A stretch of 64,000 nt of DNA, from assembly GCF_004361815.1 (NCBI RefSeq), contig NZ_SNWA01000001.1, positions 4,154,001-4,218,000 on the forward strand, read 5' to 3'. The notes beneath the pieces are model-generated. The model ran no database searches. It saw only the letters and a list, made by a program, of their open reading frames with translations, and was not told the DNA's origin. This DNA is from Paraburkholderia sp. BL10I2N1 (GTDB lineage: Bacteria > Pseudomonadota > Gammaproteobacteria > Burkholderiales > Burkholderiaceae). Below, in pieces: positions 53,965 through 63,748 of the stretch; the first letter of the stretch is position 1; each line of letters starts with the position of its first letter. The position numbers and the translations under genes are program-made.

Positions 53965-55185
53965 ATGAGCTGGACCCGGGAACAGAGAAACGTCACGATT
54001 GCGGCCTATCTCGGCTGGACACTGGACGCATTCGATTTCTTTCTGATGGTATTCGTCCTGAAAGACATTGCGGCGGAATTCGGCACCGACGTGAAGTCGG
54101 TCAGTTTTGCCATCATGTTGACCTTGATCATGCGCCCACTCGGTGCCCTGATTTTCGGCTGGCTTGCCGACAAGTTCGGCCGCCGTCCGACGCTGATGAT
54201 CAACATCGCGTGCTTCTCATTGCTTGAGCTGCTGTCCGGCCTCTCGCCGAACCTGACCACCCTGCTAGTGCTTCGCGCCCTCTTCGGCATTGCGATGGGC
54301 GGCGAATGGGGCGTCGGCGGCGCGCTGACAATGGAAACCGTGCCGCCTAAATCGCGTGGATTTGTGTCGGGCCTGCTGCAGGCGGGTTACCCGAGCGGCT
54401 ATCTGCTCGCGTCGGTCGTGTTCGGCCTGTTCTTCCAGTACATCGGCTGGCGCGGCATGTTTTTCGTCGGTGTGCTGCCCGCGCTGCTGGTGCTGTACAT
54501 CCGGGCGCACGTGCCCGAATCGCCCGCCTTCAAGACGCTCGAGAAGAAAGCTCACCCGGGCCTGATCGCCTCGTTGAAGAAGAATGTGAAGCTGTCGCTC
54601 TACTCGATCGTGCTGATGACCGCGTTCAACTTCTTCTCGCATGGCTCGCAGGATCTATATCCGACGTTCCTGCGCGTGCAACATGAGTTTGACGCGCACA
54701 CGGTGTCGTTGATCACAATCACGCTGAACATCGGTGCGATCGTCGGCGGCCTGTTCTTTGGCGCGCTATCGGAAAAGATCGGCCGCCGACGCGCCATCTT
54801 CATCGCAGCGCTGATCTCGCTGCCGGTGCTGCCGCTCTGGGCATTCTCGTCGACGCCGGTCTTGCTCGCAGCCGGCGCGTTCCTGATGCAGATCTCGGTG
54901 CAAGGTGCGTGGGGCGTGATTCCGGTTCACCTGAACGAAATCTCGCCCGATGAAATCCGCGCTACGTTCCCGGGGCTCGTGTACCAGCTCGGCAACCTGA
55001 TCGCATCGGTCAACGGACCACTCCAGGCAGGCGTCGCCGAAGCACACGGCAACAACTACGCGACGGTGATGGCAACCGTGATCGGCATTGTTGCGGTTGT
55101 GATCGCGGTCCTGATTCTCTTTAGCCGTGAGCGCCGCGGCATCGATATGACCCAGTCCGCCAGAGAGGTCGCGACAGCAGACTGA
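53965..55185 (+). CDS. MFS transporter, carboxylate/sugar-acid type
   Basis: A 406-residue major facilitator with 12 predicted spans. The loop 2-3 signature GWLADKFGRRPTLM and its second-half counterpart GALSEKIGRRRAIF are present. The first span contains GWTLDAFDFFLMVFVL with the D-x-F-D pair, and the MGGEWGVGGALTMETVPPKSRG segment follows, as in the lactate/sialate (Jen1/NanT-like) group of proton symporters. Substrate probably a monocarboxylate or similar acid. A strong AAGGAG precedes an overlapping ATGAAATGA, so the ATG at 53965 follows a two-codon leader. Confidence 0.8.
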   Translation: MSWTREQRNVTIAAYLGWTLDAFDFFLMVFVLKDIAAEFGTDVKSVSFAIMLTLIMRPLGALIFGWLADKFGRRPTLMINIACFSLLELLSGLSPNLTTLLVLRALFGIAMGGEWGVGGALTMETVPPKSRGFVSGLLQAGYPSGYLLASVVFGLFFQYIGWRGMFFVGVLPALLVLYIRAHVPESPAFKTLEKKAHPGLIASLKKNVKLSLYSIVLMTAFNFFSHGSQDLYPTFLRVQHEFDAHTVSLITITLNIGAIVGGLFFGALSEKIGRRRAIFIAALISLPVLPLWAFSSTPVLLAAGAFLMQISVQGAWGVIPVHLNEISPDEIRATFPGLVYQLGNLIASVNGPLQAGVAEAHGNNYATVMATVIGIVAVVIAVLILFSRERRGIDMTQSAREVATAD

Positions 55186-55495
55186 TCGCCGCGATCCGCC
55201 AGACGCGGTTTCACTCCGATCGAGTCCGGTTAAATGCCGGACTCAGCCACACCAGAACAGGCGGTCCATCAAGCCGCCAGGCCGGAAATACGAGGCCGTT
55301 CCGATTTCGATCGGAACGGCCTGGTCGAGCGCTCCGCCAACCAGGCGCTCTGAAGGCGCCATAGAAGCCGCGCACAAGCGAGGCGGCGCCGGCCGTATGT
55401 CGACCGCGCCCCCTGCACGCGCCCCCGCAGGACAAACGCTAGCGCGCCGCTCTGAGAGGCGTGCCAGCCGGATCTTGAAACAGGGAGAAAGCGCC
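55186..55495. other. 310-bp gap between MFS gene and fadE
   Basis: No gene found. Its centre holds the perfect 13-bp hairpin at 55293-55322. The fadE promoter is presumably between that hairpin and 55496, but no clear -35/-10 pair was seen. Confidence 0.45.
55293..55322. other. Perfect hairpin with TTCG tetraloop
   Basis: AGGCCGTTCCGAT pairs with ATCGGAACGGCCT across TTCG, a 13-bp stem without mismatch. No T-run follows on either strand. It could be a processing or stabilising element, a terminator needing factors, or a leader structure of fadE. Confidence 0.6.
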
Positions 55496-57994
55496 ATGCC
55501 ACTGCTCATCGTTGCGCTGATCGTCGCCAGTGCGGCGCTCGTCTATGTAGAGGCGCGTGCGTTGTGGTGGCTGGCCTTGCTCGGCGTGTGGGTCGGGCTC
55601 GCGTATATCAGCGGCGCAGCGGGACCGGTTACCGCAGCGCTCTTCGCGATCCTCGTCGTGCTGCCTGCGCTCGTGCTCACGATCAAACCGTTGCGCCGTG
55701 TGTGGCTGACGAAACCCGTATTCGAAGTCTTCCGCAAGATCCTGCCGCAGATGTCGCCGACCGAACGGGATGCGATCGAAGCCGGCACGGTCTGGTGGGA
55801 TAGCGCGCTCTTCTCTGGACGGCCGCACTGGGACACGCTGCTCGCGCACGGCCCCGCGACGCTCAGCGCCGAGGAACAGTCGTTCCTCGACAACGAATGC
55901 CAGCACCTGTGCGATCTCGCGAACGACTGGGAAACCACCGCGGTCTGGCAGGACCTGTCGCCGGAAACGTGGCGGTACATCAAGGAAAAAGGCTTCCTCG
56001 GCATGATCATTCCGAAGCAGTACGGCGGCAGGCAGTTCTCCGCGTACGCGCACTCGCAGATCATCATGAAGCTGGCAACGCGCTGCTCGGCCGCCGCTGT
56101 TTCGGTGATGGTGCCGAACTCGCTCGGCCCCGCCGAACTGCTAATGCACTACGGCACCGAGGCGCAAAGAAACTACTATCTGCCGCGCCTTGCGAGCGGC
56201 GAGGAGATCCCCTGCTTCGCGCTCACGAGCCCTTATGCCGGCTCGGACGCGGCGGCGATACCGGATGTCGGCATCGTCTGCAAGGGCATGTTCGAGGGCC
56301 GCGAGACGCCCGGTTTTCGCGTCTCGTGGGACAAGCGCTACATCACGCTCGGCCCGATCGCGACCGTCCTCGGCCTTGCGTTCCGCGCGTACGATCCCGA
56401 TCATCTGCTTGGCACCGACGACGAACCCGGCATCACCTGCGCGTTGATACCGACGAACCATCCGGGCGTGAATATCGGCCGCCGCCACTGGCCGCTCAAT
56501 GCCGTGTTCCAGAACGGCCCGAACTCCGGCAAGGACGTCTTCATCCCGCTCGACTGGGTGATCGGCGGACGCACCCAGGTCGGCAACGGCTGGCGCATGC
56601 TGATGGAATGCCTCGCAGCGGGACGCGCGATCTCGCTGCCTTCGTCGAATGTCGGCATCGCCAAGCTCGCCGTGCGCGGCACCGGCGCGTATGCCGCCGT
56701 GCGCCGCCAGTTCCGCACGGCCGTGGGCAGGTTTGAAGGCGTCCAGGAAGCGCTCGGCCGGATGGGCGGCAACCTGTATGTGATGGACGCCGCGCGCCGC
56801 CTGTCGGCTCATGCGATCGATCTCGGCGAAAAGCCCTCGGTCATCTCAGCGATCGCCAAATATCACCTCACCGAGCGTGCCCGGAAGGTGATCAACGACG
56901 GTATGGATGTCGTCGCCGGCAAGGGCATCTGCATGGGTCCGTCGAATTTCCTCGCGCGGGCGTATCAGCAGGTGCCGATCTCGATCACGGTCGAAGGCGC
57001 GAACATTCTCACGCGCTGCCTGATCATCTTCGGCCAGGGCGCGATCCGCTGCCACCCCTACGTGCTGAAGGAAATGGCCGCGACCCGTGAAACGGATCGC
57101 AACAAGGCGCTACGCGATTTCGACGACGCCTTCTTCGGGCACGTCAACTTCACGATGTCGAACGTCGTGCGCAGCTTCCTGTATGGCGTGACGGGCGGCG
57201 CCTTCATCGCGAAGCCGCAGCGCGCGCACGCGCCGCTCGTGCACTACTACCGCGCGGCGACCCGACTTTCGACCGCGTTTGCGCTGCTCGCGGACGTGTC
57301 GATGTTCGTGCTCGGCGGCGATCTGAAGCGTCGCGAGCGGATCTCGGGGCGTCTTGGCGATGTGCTGTCGCAGCTGTATCTGATCTCCGCGACGCTCAAG
57401 CGGTTCGAGGACGAGGGCCGCCAGGAGAGCGATCTGCCGCTGGTGTGCTGGGGTGTCGAAGATGCGCTGTACCAGGCGCAGCAAGCCATCGACGGCGTGC
57501 TCGCGAACTATCCGAACCGCGTAGCCGCGGGACTTGTGCGCGTGCTCGCCTATCCGTTCGGGCTGCCGCATCGCGCGCCGCCAGACAGTCTCGGCACCGC
57601 GATCGCGGAATTGATGCAGACGCCAGGCGCCGCGCGCGATCGGCTGGTGGCGGATTCCTACGTGCCACCGGTCGAAGTCGATCCGCTCGGCTATGGCGAA
57701 CTCGTCTTCGAGCTGACGCCACGCGTGACTGAAATCGACCAGAAGCTGCGCGACGCAGTCAGACAAGGGCTGATCGCACCGATGCCGCAAAGCCTGCCCG
57801 ATCTCGCGGGCTGGACCGAGGCCGCCCTGCAGCATGGCCTGATCGACGCGAATGAACGCCAGCTCCTCGCCGACTACGCACGCTACGGCGCGGAGGTGGT
57901 GAAAGTCGACGATTTCGCGCCCGACTTCGACATGCTCGCCGGCCTGCAAAAACGAAAGGATGCGCTCGACAAGGCGAAGCAGCTTGCCGCCTGA
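55496..57994 (+). CDS. fadE: Acyl-CoA dehydrogenase, FadE type
   Basis: An 832-residue enzyme with the large FadE architecture. Two N-terminal hydrophobic segments (residues 1-65) are followed by an acyl-CoA dehydrogenase core and a long C-terminal extension. The ATSPYAG-type loop reads CFALTSPYAGSDAA. The likely catalytic Glu is E500 in SITVEGANILTR, followed by FGQGAIRCHP. It catalyses the first, FAD-dependent step of fatty-acid beta-oxidation at the membrane. The ATG follows GGGAG. It leads a plus-strand fatty-acid block. Confidence 0.93.
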   Translation: MPLLIVALIVASAALVYVEARALWWLALLGVWVGLAYISGAAGPVTAALFAILVVLPALVLTIKPLRRVWLTKPVFEVFRKILPQMSPTERDAIEAGTVWWDSALFSGRPHWDTLLAHGPATLSAEEQSFLDNECQHLCDLANDWETTAVWQDLSPETWRYIKEKGFLGMIIPKQYGGRQFSAYAHSQIIMKLATRCSAAAVSVMVPNSLGPAELLMHYGTEAQRNYYLPRLASGEEIPCFALTSPYAGSDAAAIPDVGIVCKGMFEGRETPGFRVSWDKRYITLGPIATVLGLAFRAYDPDHLLGTDDEPGITCALIPTNHPGVNIGRRHWPLNAVFQNGPNSGKDVFIPLDWVIGGRTQVGNGWRMLMECLAAGRAISLPSSNVGIAKLAVRGTGAYAAVRRQFRTAVGRFEGVQEALGRMGGNLYVMDAARRLSAHAIDLGEKPSVISAIAKYHLTERARKVINDGMDVVAGKGICMGPSNFLARAYQQVPISITVEGANILTRCLIIFGQGAIRCHPYVLKEMAATRETDRNKALRDFDDAFFGHVNFTMSNVVRSFLYGVTGGAFIAKPQRAHAPLVHYYRAATRLSTAFALLADVSMFVLGGDLKRRERISGRLGDVLSQLYLISATLKRFEDEGRQESDLPLVCWGVEDALYQAQQAIDGVLANYPNRVAAGLVRVLAYPFGLPHRAPPDSLGTAIAELMQTPGAARDRLVADSYVPPVEVDPLGYGELVFELTPRVTEIDQKLRDAVRQGLIAPMPQSLPDLAGWTEAALQHGLIDANERQLLADYARYGAEVVKVDDFAPDFDMLAGLQKRKDALDKAKQLAA

Positions 57995-58046
57995 ACCTTG
58001 CGCCGTGCACACTGACAACAATCCCACGGGCGAGGAGCACCGGACG

Positions 58047-59456
58047 ATGAACGACTCTTACCTGAACTTCGTCAACTCGCCCTTCGGCGCCCGGCTCGCG
58101 CGCTCGCTTGGCCTGCCGAAGCCCGAGGTGTTGCGCCGTTACCGGACCGACCGACCCGAATTCGAAGATCTCATCGCGATCGGCGCGGGACCGCAGCCGG
58201 CGCTGCTCGATGCGCTTGCCGACGTGATCAGCCGCCTCGGCGTGACGAGCGTCGCGCACGAAGGCGCCGGGCTCTGGATGCCGCTCGCCAATCGGCACGG
58301 CCTGATGACCGGCCGCTTCGAGCCTGTCGATGGCGACGCTTCGCAGGGACGTCTCGCCGCGCTGCTGTTCGATGCCAGCGGCATCGACGACAGCAGCCAG
58401 TTCGACGCGCTCTATGCATTCTTTCACGACGCGCTGCGCTCGCTCGGCAAGTGTGGCCGCATCGTCGTGCTCGGACGGCCGCCCGAGGCGTGCGCGAACC
58501 CGCGTCAATGGACTGCGCAACGCGCACTGGAAGGATTGACCCGGTCGCTCGGCAAGGAAGCGCGGCGAGGCATCACAGCCAATCTGGTGTACGTGGCGCA
58601 GGGCGCGGAAGACGGTATCGAAGCCACGTTGAGGTTTTTCCTGTCGCCCCGTTCCGCGTATGTGTCGGGGCAGGTCGTGCGCCTGGAGAAAGCCGCGAGC
58701 GGCGGCGAGGCGATCGACTGGAAACAGCCGCTGACCGGTCTGCGTGCGCTCGTGACGGGTGCTGCACGCGGCATTGGGGCATCGATTGCTGGCGTGCTGG
58801 CGGCGGAAGGCGCGCACGTGATCGGCATCGACATCCCGACGGCGAAAGACGCGCTGGGTGCGACGATGCGGCAACTCAACGGCACCGCCCTCGCCTTCGA
58901 TATCGCTGCCTCCGAAGCGCCCGCACAGATCGCCGCCGCGCTCGACGAAAACGGTGTCGACATCATCGTCCACAACGCGGGGATCACGAAGGACAAAACG
59001 ATCGCGAAGATGAGCGAAGCCGCGTGGCACAGCGTAATCGACATTAATCTGTCGGCGCAGGAACGGATCGACGATGTGCTCCTCGAAGCGGGCACGTTGC
59101 GCGACGGTGGCAGGATTATCTGTGTATCGTCGATCAGCGGCATCGCGGGCAATCGCGGCCAGAGCAACTATGCGACGTCCAAGGCAGGCGTGATCGGCCA
59201 TGTAGAGAGCATGGCGGCCCCTCTGCGCGAGCGGCGCATCACGATCAATGCGGTCGCGCCCGGCTTCATCGAAACGCGGATGACCGCCACGATTCCACTC
59301 GCCATCCGCGAAGCCGGCCGTCGCATGAATTCGATGAGCCAGGGCGGCCAGCCGGTCGACGTCGCGCAGACCGTCGCGTGGTTCGCGCACCCGGGCTCGG
59401 CTGGCGTGACCGGGCAGGTGGTCCGCGTCTGCGGCCAGAGCCTCATCGGAGCGTAA
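58047..59456 (+). CDS. Two-domain 3-oxoacyl reductase (FabG4-like SDR)
   Basis: A 469-residue protein. Residues 1-220 form a flavodoxin-like, SDR-degenerate domain. Residues 230-467 form an active short-chain dehydrogenase with TGAARGIGA (T237-G238), NAG in HNAGITKD, Ser362 in SSISG, Tyr375 and Lys379 (YATSK). This arrangement matches long FabG4-type reductases known in mycobacteria and proteobacteria, which act on 3-oxoacyl thioesters. The start follows GAGGAG. The stop is only 2 bp from the MaoC start, suggesting coupled action on the same thioester. Confidence 0.88.
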   Translation: MNDSYLNFVNSPFGARLARSLGLPKPEVLRRYRTDRPEFEDLIAIGAGPQPALLDALADVISRLGVTSVAHEGAGLWMPLANRHGLMTGRFEPVDGDASQGRLAALLFDASGIDDSSQFDALYAFFHDALRSLGKCGRIVVLGRPPEACANPRQWTAQRALEGLTRSLGKEARRGITANLVYVAQGAEDGIEATLRFFLSPRSAYVSGQVVRLEKAASGGEAIDWKQPLTGLRALVTGAARGIGASIAGVLAAEGAHVIGIDIPTAKDALGATMRQLNGTALAFDIAASEAPAQIAAALDENGVDIIVHNAGITKDKTIAKMSEAAWHSVIDINLSAQERIDDVLLEAGTLRDGGRIICVSSISGIAGNRGQSNYATSKAGVIGHVESMAAPLRERRITINAVAPGFIETRMTATIPLAIREAGRRMNSMSQGGQPVDVAQTVAWFAHPGSAGVTGQVVRVCGQSLIGA

Positions 59457-59458
59457 TC

Positions 59459-60370
59459 ATGGGTGAGCCCCTCGGCTACGGTCCGGCCGTAGGTTCGACA
59501 CGGCCGAAGACCGTCGTGATCGAGCGTTTGCCGAAGCCCGCCGCACTATACGGACGCGCACTGTCCGGTCTCGTCAAGCGTGGGCGCGAAGCGCCTCTAC
59601 CGCCAGTGTGTTTCGTGCGACCGGCCGTCACGCTGGAGGAGGCCGCCATTGATCGCTATGCGCGTGTGTGCGGCTTCATCCCCGAACAGGGCATGCCGTT
59701 CACGTTTCCGCATCTGCTCGCGTTCCCACTCCATCTGCTGATGCTGACCGATCCGGCGTTTCCGTGGCCCGCGCTCGGGCTCGTGCATCTGGCCAACAGC
59801 GTCCATCTGCGCAAGCCGCTCGATGCCGGCGACGTGCTGCGCGTCGAAGTCGAATTCGGCGCGCTGCTCAAGCACGACAAGGGTCAGGCATTCGTGCTGC
59901 ACTCGCGGCTTTACCGGCGCGGCGAGGCAGTGTGGGATGGCGACAGCGTCTATCTGAAGCGCGCAGTCCGGGCGCAGGGCGATCCGCTCGCGCCGCTCGA
60001 TATCGACCGCGACGCGCTTACCCGGCAGGCACGCTGGCAACTGCCGCCGCAACTGGGGCGCGACTACGCGAAGGCGTCCGGCGACTACAACCCCATTCAC
60101 CTGACGGCGCTCTCGGCCCGCGCCTTCGGTTTTCCGCGCGCCATTGCGCACGGCATGTGGACGCTTGCGCGCGCGGCGTCCGCTTTGCAACCTCCCAGGC
60201 GGCTGGCGAGCGCCATCATCAGTGGAGAATTCAAGCTGCCGATGCTGCTGCCCGGCGAGGTGTCGCTCTGGACGGCCTCGCCTCTTTCCACTTCACGCGA
60301 ACTCGAAGTGCGCGACGTGGCCGGCGCGAAGCCGCATCTGCGCGGCCGCTTTCAGTGGACGCTGCAATGA
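59459..60370 (+). CDS. MaoC-family enoyl hydratase / 3-hydroxyacyl dehydratase
   Basis: A 303-residue double-hotdog protein. The C-terminal half contains the catalytic signature SGDYNPIHLTALSARAFGFPRAIAHGMW, with the Asp-His pair (read as D..N..H...G) for water addition to an enoyl thioester. The N-terminal half is a degenerate copy with FTFPHLLAFPLH. It is almost fused to the FabG-like gene, so the pair forms a hydratase-dehydrogenase route of beta-oxidation or 3-hydroxyacyl supply. Confidence 0.85.
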   Translation: MGEPLGYGPAVGSTRPKTVVIERLPKPAALYGRALSGLVKRGREAPLPPVCFVRPAVTLEEAAIDRYARVCGFIPEQGMPFTFPHLLAFPLHLLMLTDPAFPWPALGLVHLANSVHLRKPLDAGDVLRVEVEFGALLKHDKGQAFVLHSRLYRRGEAVWDGDSVYLKRAVRAQGDPLAPLDIDRDALTRQARWQLPPQLGRDYAKASGDYNPIHLTALSARAFGFPRAIAHGMWTLARAASALQPPRRLASAIISGEFKLPMLLPGEVSLWTASPLSTSRELEVRDVAGAKPHLRGRFQWTLQ

Positions 60371-60521
60371 GCATTGGCATGGCGCACCGCAATGAAAAGG
60401 TGGAATCAATGCGGTGCCGTTTTCGTTTTACAGATTCCAGTAGTCGGCTGGCGCGCTGTGCCACTATCCTCACTCGTGTTCAAACTGTCGAGTAACAGGG
60501 AACGACCCGAAGGAGCCAGGC

Positions 60522-61823
60522 ATGTCCTACCCGCTTCCTGCTGTACGGCGCGTCGCGATCATTGGCGGCAACCGGATTCCGTTTGCGCGTTCCAACACCG
60601 CATACGCGAGCGCGTCGAACCAGGACATGTTGACGTTCACCCTGCAGGGTCTGATCGACCGTTTCAACCTGCATGGAGAGCGGCTCGGCGAGGTCGCGGC
60701 GGGCGCAGTCATCAAGCATTCACGCGACTTCAACCTGACGCGGGAATCGCTGCTGTCGACGACGCTCGCCAGGGAAACCCCTGCCTATGACGTGCAGCAG
60801 GCCTGCGGCACCGGCCTCGAAGCCGCGATTCTGGTCGCGAACAAGATCGCGCTCGGGCAGATCGAAGCCGGGATCGCGGGCGGCGTCGATACGACTTCGG
60901 ATGCGCCGATTGGCGTCAACGAGCGCATGCGCAAGATTCTGCTCGAAGCGAATCGCGGCAGGACGACCAGCGAGCGCGTGAGCGCGCTCGCCCGCCTGCG
61001 CCCGCAGATGCTTTTCAAGCCGCTGCTGCCGCGCAATAGCGAACCGCGCACGGGCCTGTCGATGGGCGAGCATTGCGAACTGATGGCCAAGCGCTGGGGC
61101 ATCTCACGCGAGGCGCAGGACGTCCTCGCCCATGAAAGCCATCGCAAGCTTGCGGATGCCTATCAGCGCGGCTTTCTGAACGATCTGATGACGCCTTGGC
61201 GCGGCCTCGCGCGCGACAACAACCTGCGTGCCGACCTCACGCTCGAGAAGCTCGCGAACCTGAAGCCGGTATTCGATCGCGACGCCGGAACGCTCACCGC
61301 CGGCAACTCGACGCCGCTCACTGACGGCGCGTCGGCCGTGCTGCTGGCGAGCGAAGCGTGGGCGGCCGCGCGCGGATTGCCGGTGCTGGCGTACCTGTCG
61401 TGGTCGGAAACGGCGGCGGTCGATTTCTTCGATAAAAAGGAGGGTTTGCTGATGGCGCCCGCCTACGCCGTGCCGCGCATGCTCACCCGCGCGGGCCTGA
61501 CGTTGCAGGACTTCGACTTCTACGAAATTCACGAGGCTTTTGCCGCGCAGGTGCTCTGCACGCTCGCGGCGTGGCAGGATGACGAATATTGCCGCACGCA
61601 ACTCCGTCTGCCCGGCCCACCCGGTGTGATCAATCGGGCGAAACTGAATGTGAACGGCAGTTCGCTCGCGACCGGCCATCCGTTCGCGGCGACCGGCGGA
61701 CGGATCGTCGCCAGCCTCGCGAAGCTGCTGGCGCAGCTCGACAAACCCGCTGGCACGGCGCGTGGACTGATTTCAATCTGCGCGGCGGGCGGCCAGGGTG
61801 TCGTCGCGATACTCGAACGTTAG
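60522..61823 (+). CDS. fadI: 3-ketoacyl-CoA thiolase (FadI-like)
   Basis: A 433-residue thiolase that cleaves 3-ketoacyl-CoA to acetyl-CoA plus a shortened acyl-CoA. Active-site residues visible are C95 (QQACGTGLEA), H337 in FYEIHEAFAAQV, H386 in ATGHPFAATGGR and C420 in SICAAGGQG. The length fits FadI better than the shorter AtoB. The ATG is preceded by GAAGGAG-like sequence. Third step of the fatty-acid block, after FadE and the hydratase/reductase pair. Confidence 0.88.
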   Translation: MSYPLPAVRRVAIIGGNRIPFARSNTAYASASNQDMLTFTLQGLIDRFNLHGERLGEVAAGAVIKHSRDFNLTRESLLSTTLARETPAYDVQQACGTGLEAAILVANKIALGQIEAGIAGGVDTTSDAPIGVNERMRKILLEANRGRTTSERVSALARLRPQMLFKPLLPRNSEPRTGLSMGEHCELMAKRWGISREAQDVLAHESHRKLADAYQRGFLNDLMTPWRGLARDNNLRADLTLEKLANLKPVFDRDAGTLTAGNSTPLTDGASAVLLASEAWAAARGLPVLAYLSWSETAAVDFFDKKEGLLMAPAYAVPRMLTRAGLTLQDFDFYEIHEAFAAQVLCTLAAWQDDEYCRTQLRLPGPPGVINRAKLNVNGSSLATGHPFAATGGRIVASLAKLLAQLDKPAGTARGLISICAAGGQGVVAILER

Positions 61824-61910
61824 CGTCACGCCGAAGTGAAGCTCAGATGAAGCCCGTATCAAGCCCGTACGATACCCAGAAAAACACAGACAGACTCAGG
61901 AGGACAACCG

Positions 61911-63701
61911 ATGATCCAGTCCACGCAAACGCCGCCGCCCGCGGGTACCGCTCCGGCGCCGGCTGCACCGACAGGAGCGAGCGCGCCCAGAACGCCCAAC
62001 ACCGATGGCATCTGGTACGCGTCGTATCCGGAGGACGTCCCGCGCGACATCGATGTCAACCAGTACGAGTCGCTGGTTCAGTTCTTCGACGAATCGATCG
62101 AGAAGTATCGCGAGCGCGTCGCGTATGTGAGCGTCGGCGCGAACCTGACGTACGGTGAGCTGGGCCGCAAGGCAACCGCGTTCGCGGCGTATCTGCAAGG
62201 CATCGGCGTCAAGCCTGGCGAGCGCGTGGCGATCATGCTGCCGAATACGTTCCAGTATCCGGTGTCACTGTTTGGCGTGCTCAAATCGGGCGCGATCGTC
62301 GTCAACGTGAACCCGCTCTACACGGTGCGCGAACTGGCGCATCAGCTCAAGGACAGCGGCGCACAGACGATCGTCGTGTTCGAGAACTTCGCGAAGACCC
62401 TCGAAGACGCGCTGCCTGGCACGAAGATACAGAACGTGATCGTCACCGGTCTCGGCGACCTGCTCGCCGACGGCCCCAATCTCAAGGGCCGTTTTCTGAA
62501 CTTCATGCTGAAGCACGTGAAGAAAATGGTGCCCGCCTACAACTTGCCCGAAGCGGTGCGGCTGCTCGATGCGCTCAGGATCGGCTATGCGACGCCGCTC
62601 ACGCCTGTCCGCCTCTCGCCTGGCGACATCGCGTTCCTGCAATACACCGGGGGCACGACGGGCGTCGCCAAAGGCGCGATGCTCATGCACCGGAACATCA
62701 TCGCGAACGTCCTGCAGGCGAAAGCGTGGGCCGCAGGCCAACTGACGGCCACCATCGAAACTGTGCTGACGCCGTTGCCGCTCTATCACATCTATTCGCT
62801 GACCGTGAACGCCCTGATTTTCATGGGGCTCGGCGGGCGCAACATCCTGATCGCCAATCCGCGTGACGTGAAGCGTGTGATGATGATCATCCGGCACGAG
62901 AAATTCACCGGCATCACCGCGGTCAATACGCTCTACAACGCGTTCCTCGAGAACGAGGAGTTCAGAAAGCGCGACTTTTCCGACCTGAAGCTCGCGATGG
63001 CGGGCGGCATGGCCACGCAGAAGGCCGTCGCGGACCGCTTCAAGGCGGTGACCGGCCAGCCGATCGTCGAGGGCTATGGGCTAACCGAATGTTCGCCGAT
63101 CGTGTCGATGAATCCGGTCGACCTGAAGCACATGCGCGATTTCGAAGGCTCGATTGGACTGCCCGCCCCGTCGACCCATGTGCGCTTCAGGAAAGACGAC
63201 GGAACGTGGGCCAACATCGGCGAGCCGGGCGAACTGTGCGTCAAGGGTCCGCAGGTGATGAAAGGCTACTGGAACCGCCCCGACGAAACCGCAAAAGTCT
63301 TCGACGACGAAGGCTGGCTCGCCACCGGCGATATCGGCGTGATGGACTCGCGCGGCTTCATCCGGCTGATCGACCGCAAGAAGGACATGATCCTGGTGTC
63401 GGGCTTCAACGTCTATCCGAACGAGGTTGAAGACGTGATCGCCATGCACCCGGACGTGCGCGAAGTCGCGGCGATCGGCATTCCCGACGCGGCTCAGGGA
63501 GAACGCATCAAGGTATTCATCGTGCGGCGTAACCGGGACCTGACGGAAGAACAGGTCATCGCACACTGCCGCAAGCACCTGACGGGCTACAAGGTGCCGA
63601 AGGTGGTCGAGTTCCGCGACGAACTTCCGCAAACCAATGTCGGCAAGATCCTGCGCCGCCAGTTGCGCGACGAGGAACTGGCCCGACAGAGACCCGCCTG
63701 A
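61911..63701 (+). CDS. fadD: Long-chain acyl-CoA synthetase (FadD-like AMP-forming ligase)
   Basis: A 596-residue ANL-superfamily ligase that activates fatty acids to acyl-CoA. Visible motifs are YTGGTTGVAKGAMLMHRN (P-loop), GYGLTECSPIVSMNP, the hinge GWLATGDIGVMDSRGFIRL with DRKKD, and the C-terminal catalytic Lys in NVGKILRRQL. A Pro/Ala-rich N-terminal stretch (residues 1-30) precedes the body. The ATG follows AGGAGGA. Complements FadE and FadI downstream of the same region. Confidence 0.9.
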   Translation: MIQSTQTPPPAGTAPAPAAPTGASAPRTPNTDGIWYASYPEDVPRDIDVNQYESLVQFFDESIEKYRERVAYVSVGANLTYGELGRKATAFAAYLQGIGVKPGERVAIMLPNTFQYPVSLFGVLKSGAIVVNVNPLYTVRELAHQLKDSGAQTIVVFENFAKTLEDALPGTKIQNVIVTGLGDLLADGPNLKGRFLNFMLKHVKKMVPAYNLPEAVRLLDALRIGYATPLTPVRLSPGDIAFLQYTGGTTGVAKGAMLMHRNIIANVLQAKAWAAGQLTATIETVLTPLPLYHIYSLTVNALIFMGLGGRNILIANPRDVKRVMMIIRHEKFTGITAVNTLYNAFLENEEFRKRDFSDLKLAMAGGMATQKAVADRFKAVTGQPIVEGYGLTECSPIVSMNPVDLKHMRDFEGSIGLPAPSTHVRFRKDDGTWANIGEPGELCVKGPQVMKGYWNRPDETAKVFDDEGWLATGDIGVMDSRGFIRLIDRKKDMILVSGFNVYPNEVEDVIAMHPDVREVAAIGIPDAAQGERIKVFIVRRNRDLTEEQVIAHCRKHLTGYKVPKVVEFRDELPQTNVGKILRRQLRDEELARQRPA

Positions 63702-63748
63702 GCTCGCGAGGCTGGCACAGGCGGGCGGTTTAGATTCTGGAGAGATTC

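Noticed and set aside
57759..59390. Long minus-strand open frame (543 residues)
   Set aside because: Antisense to fadE and the FabG-like gene, both strongly supported.
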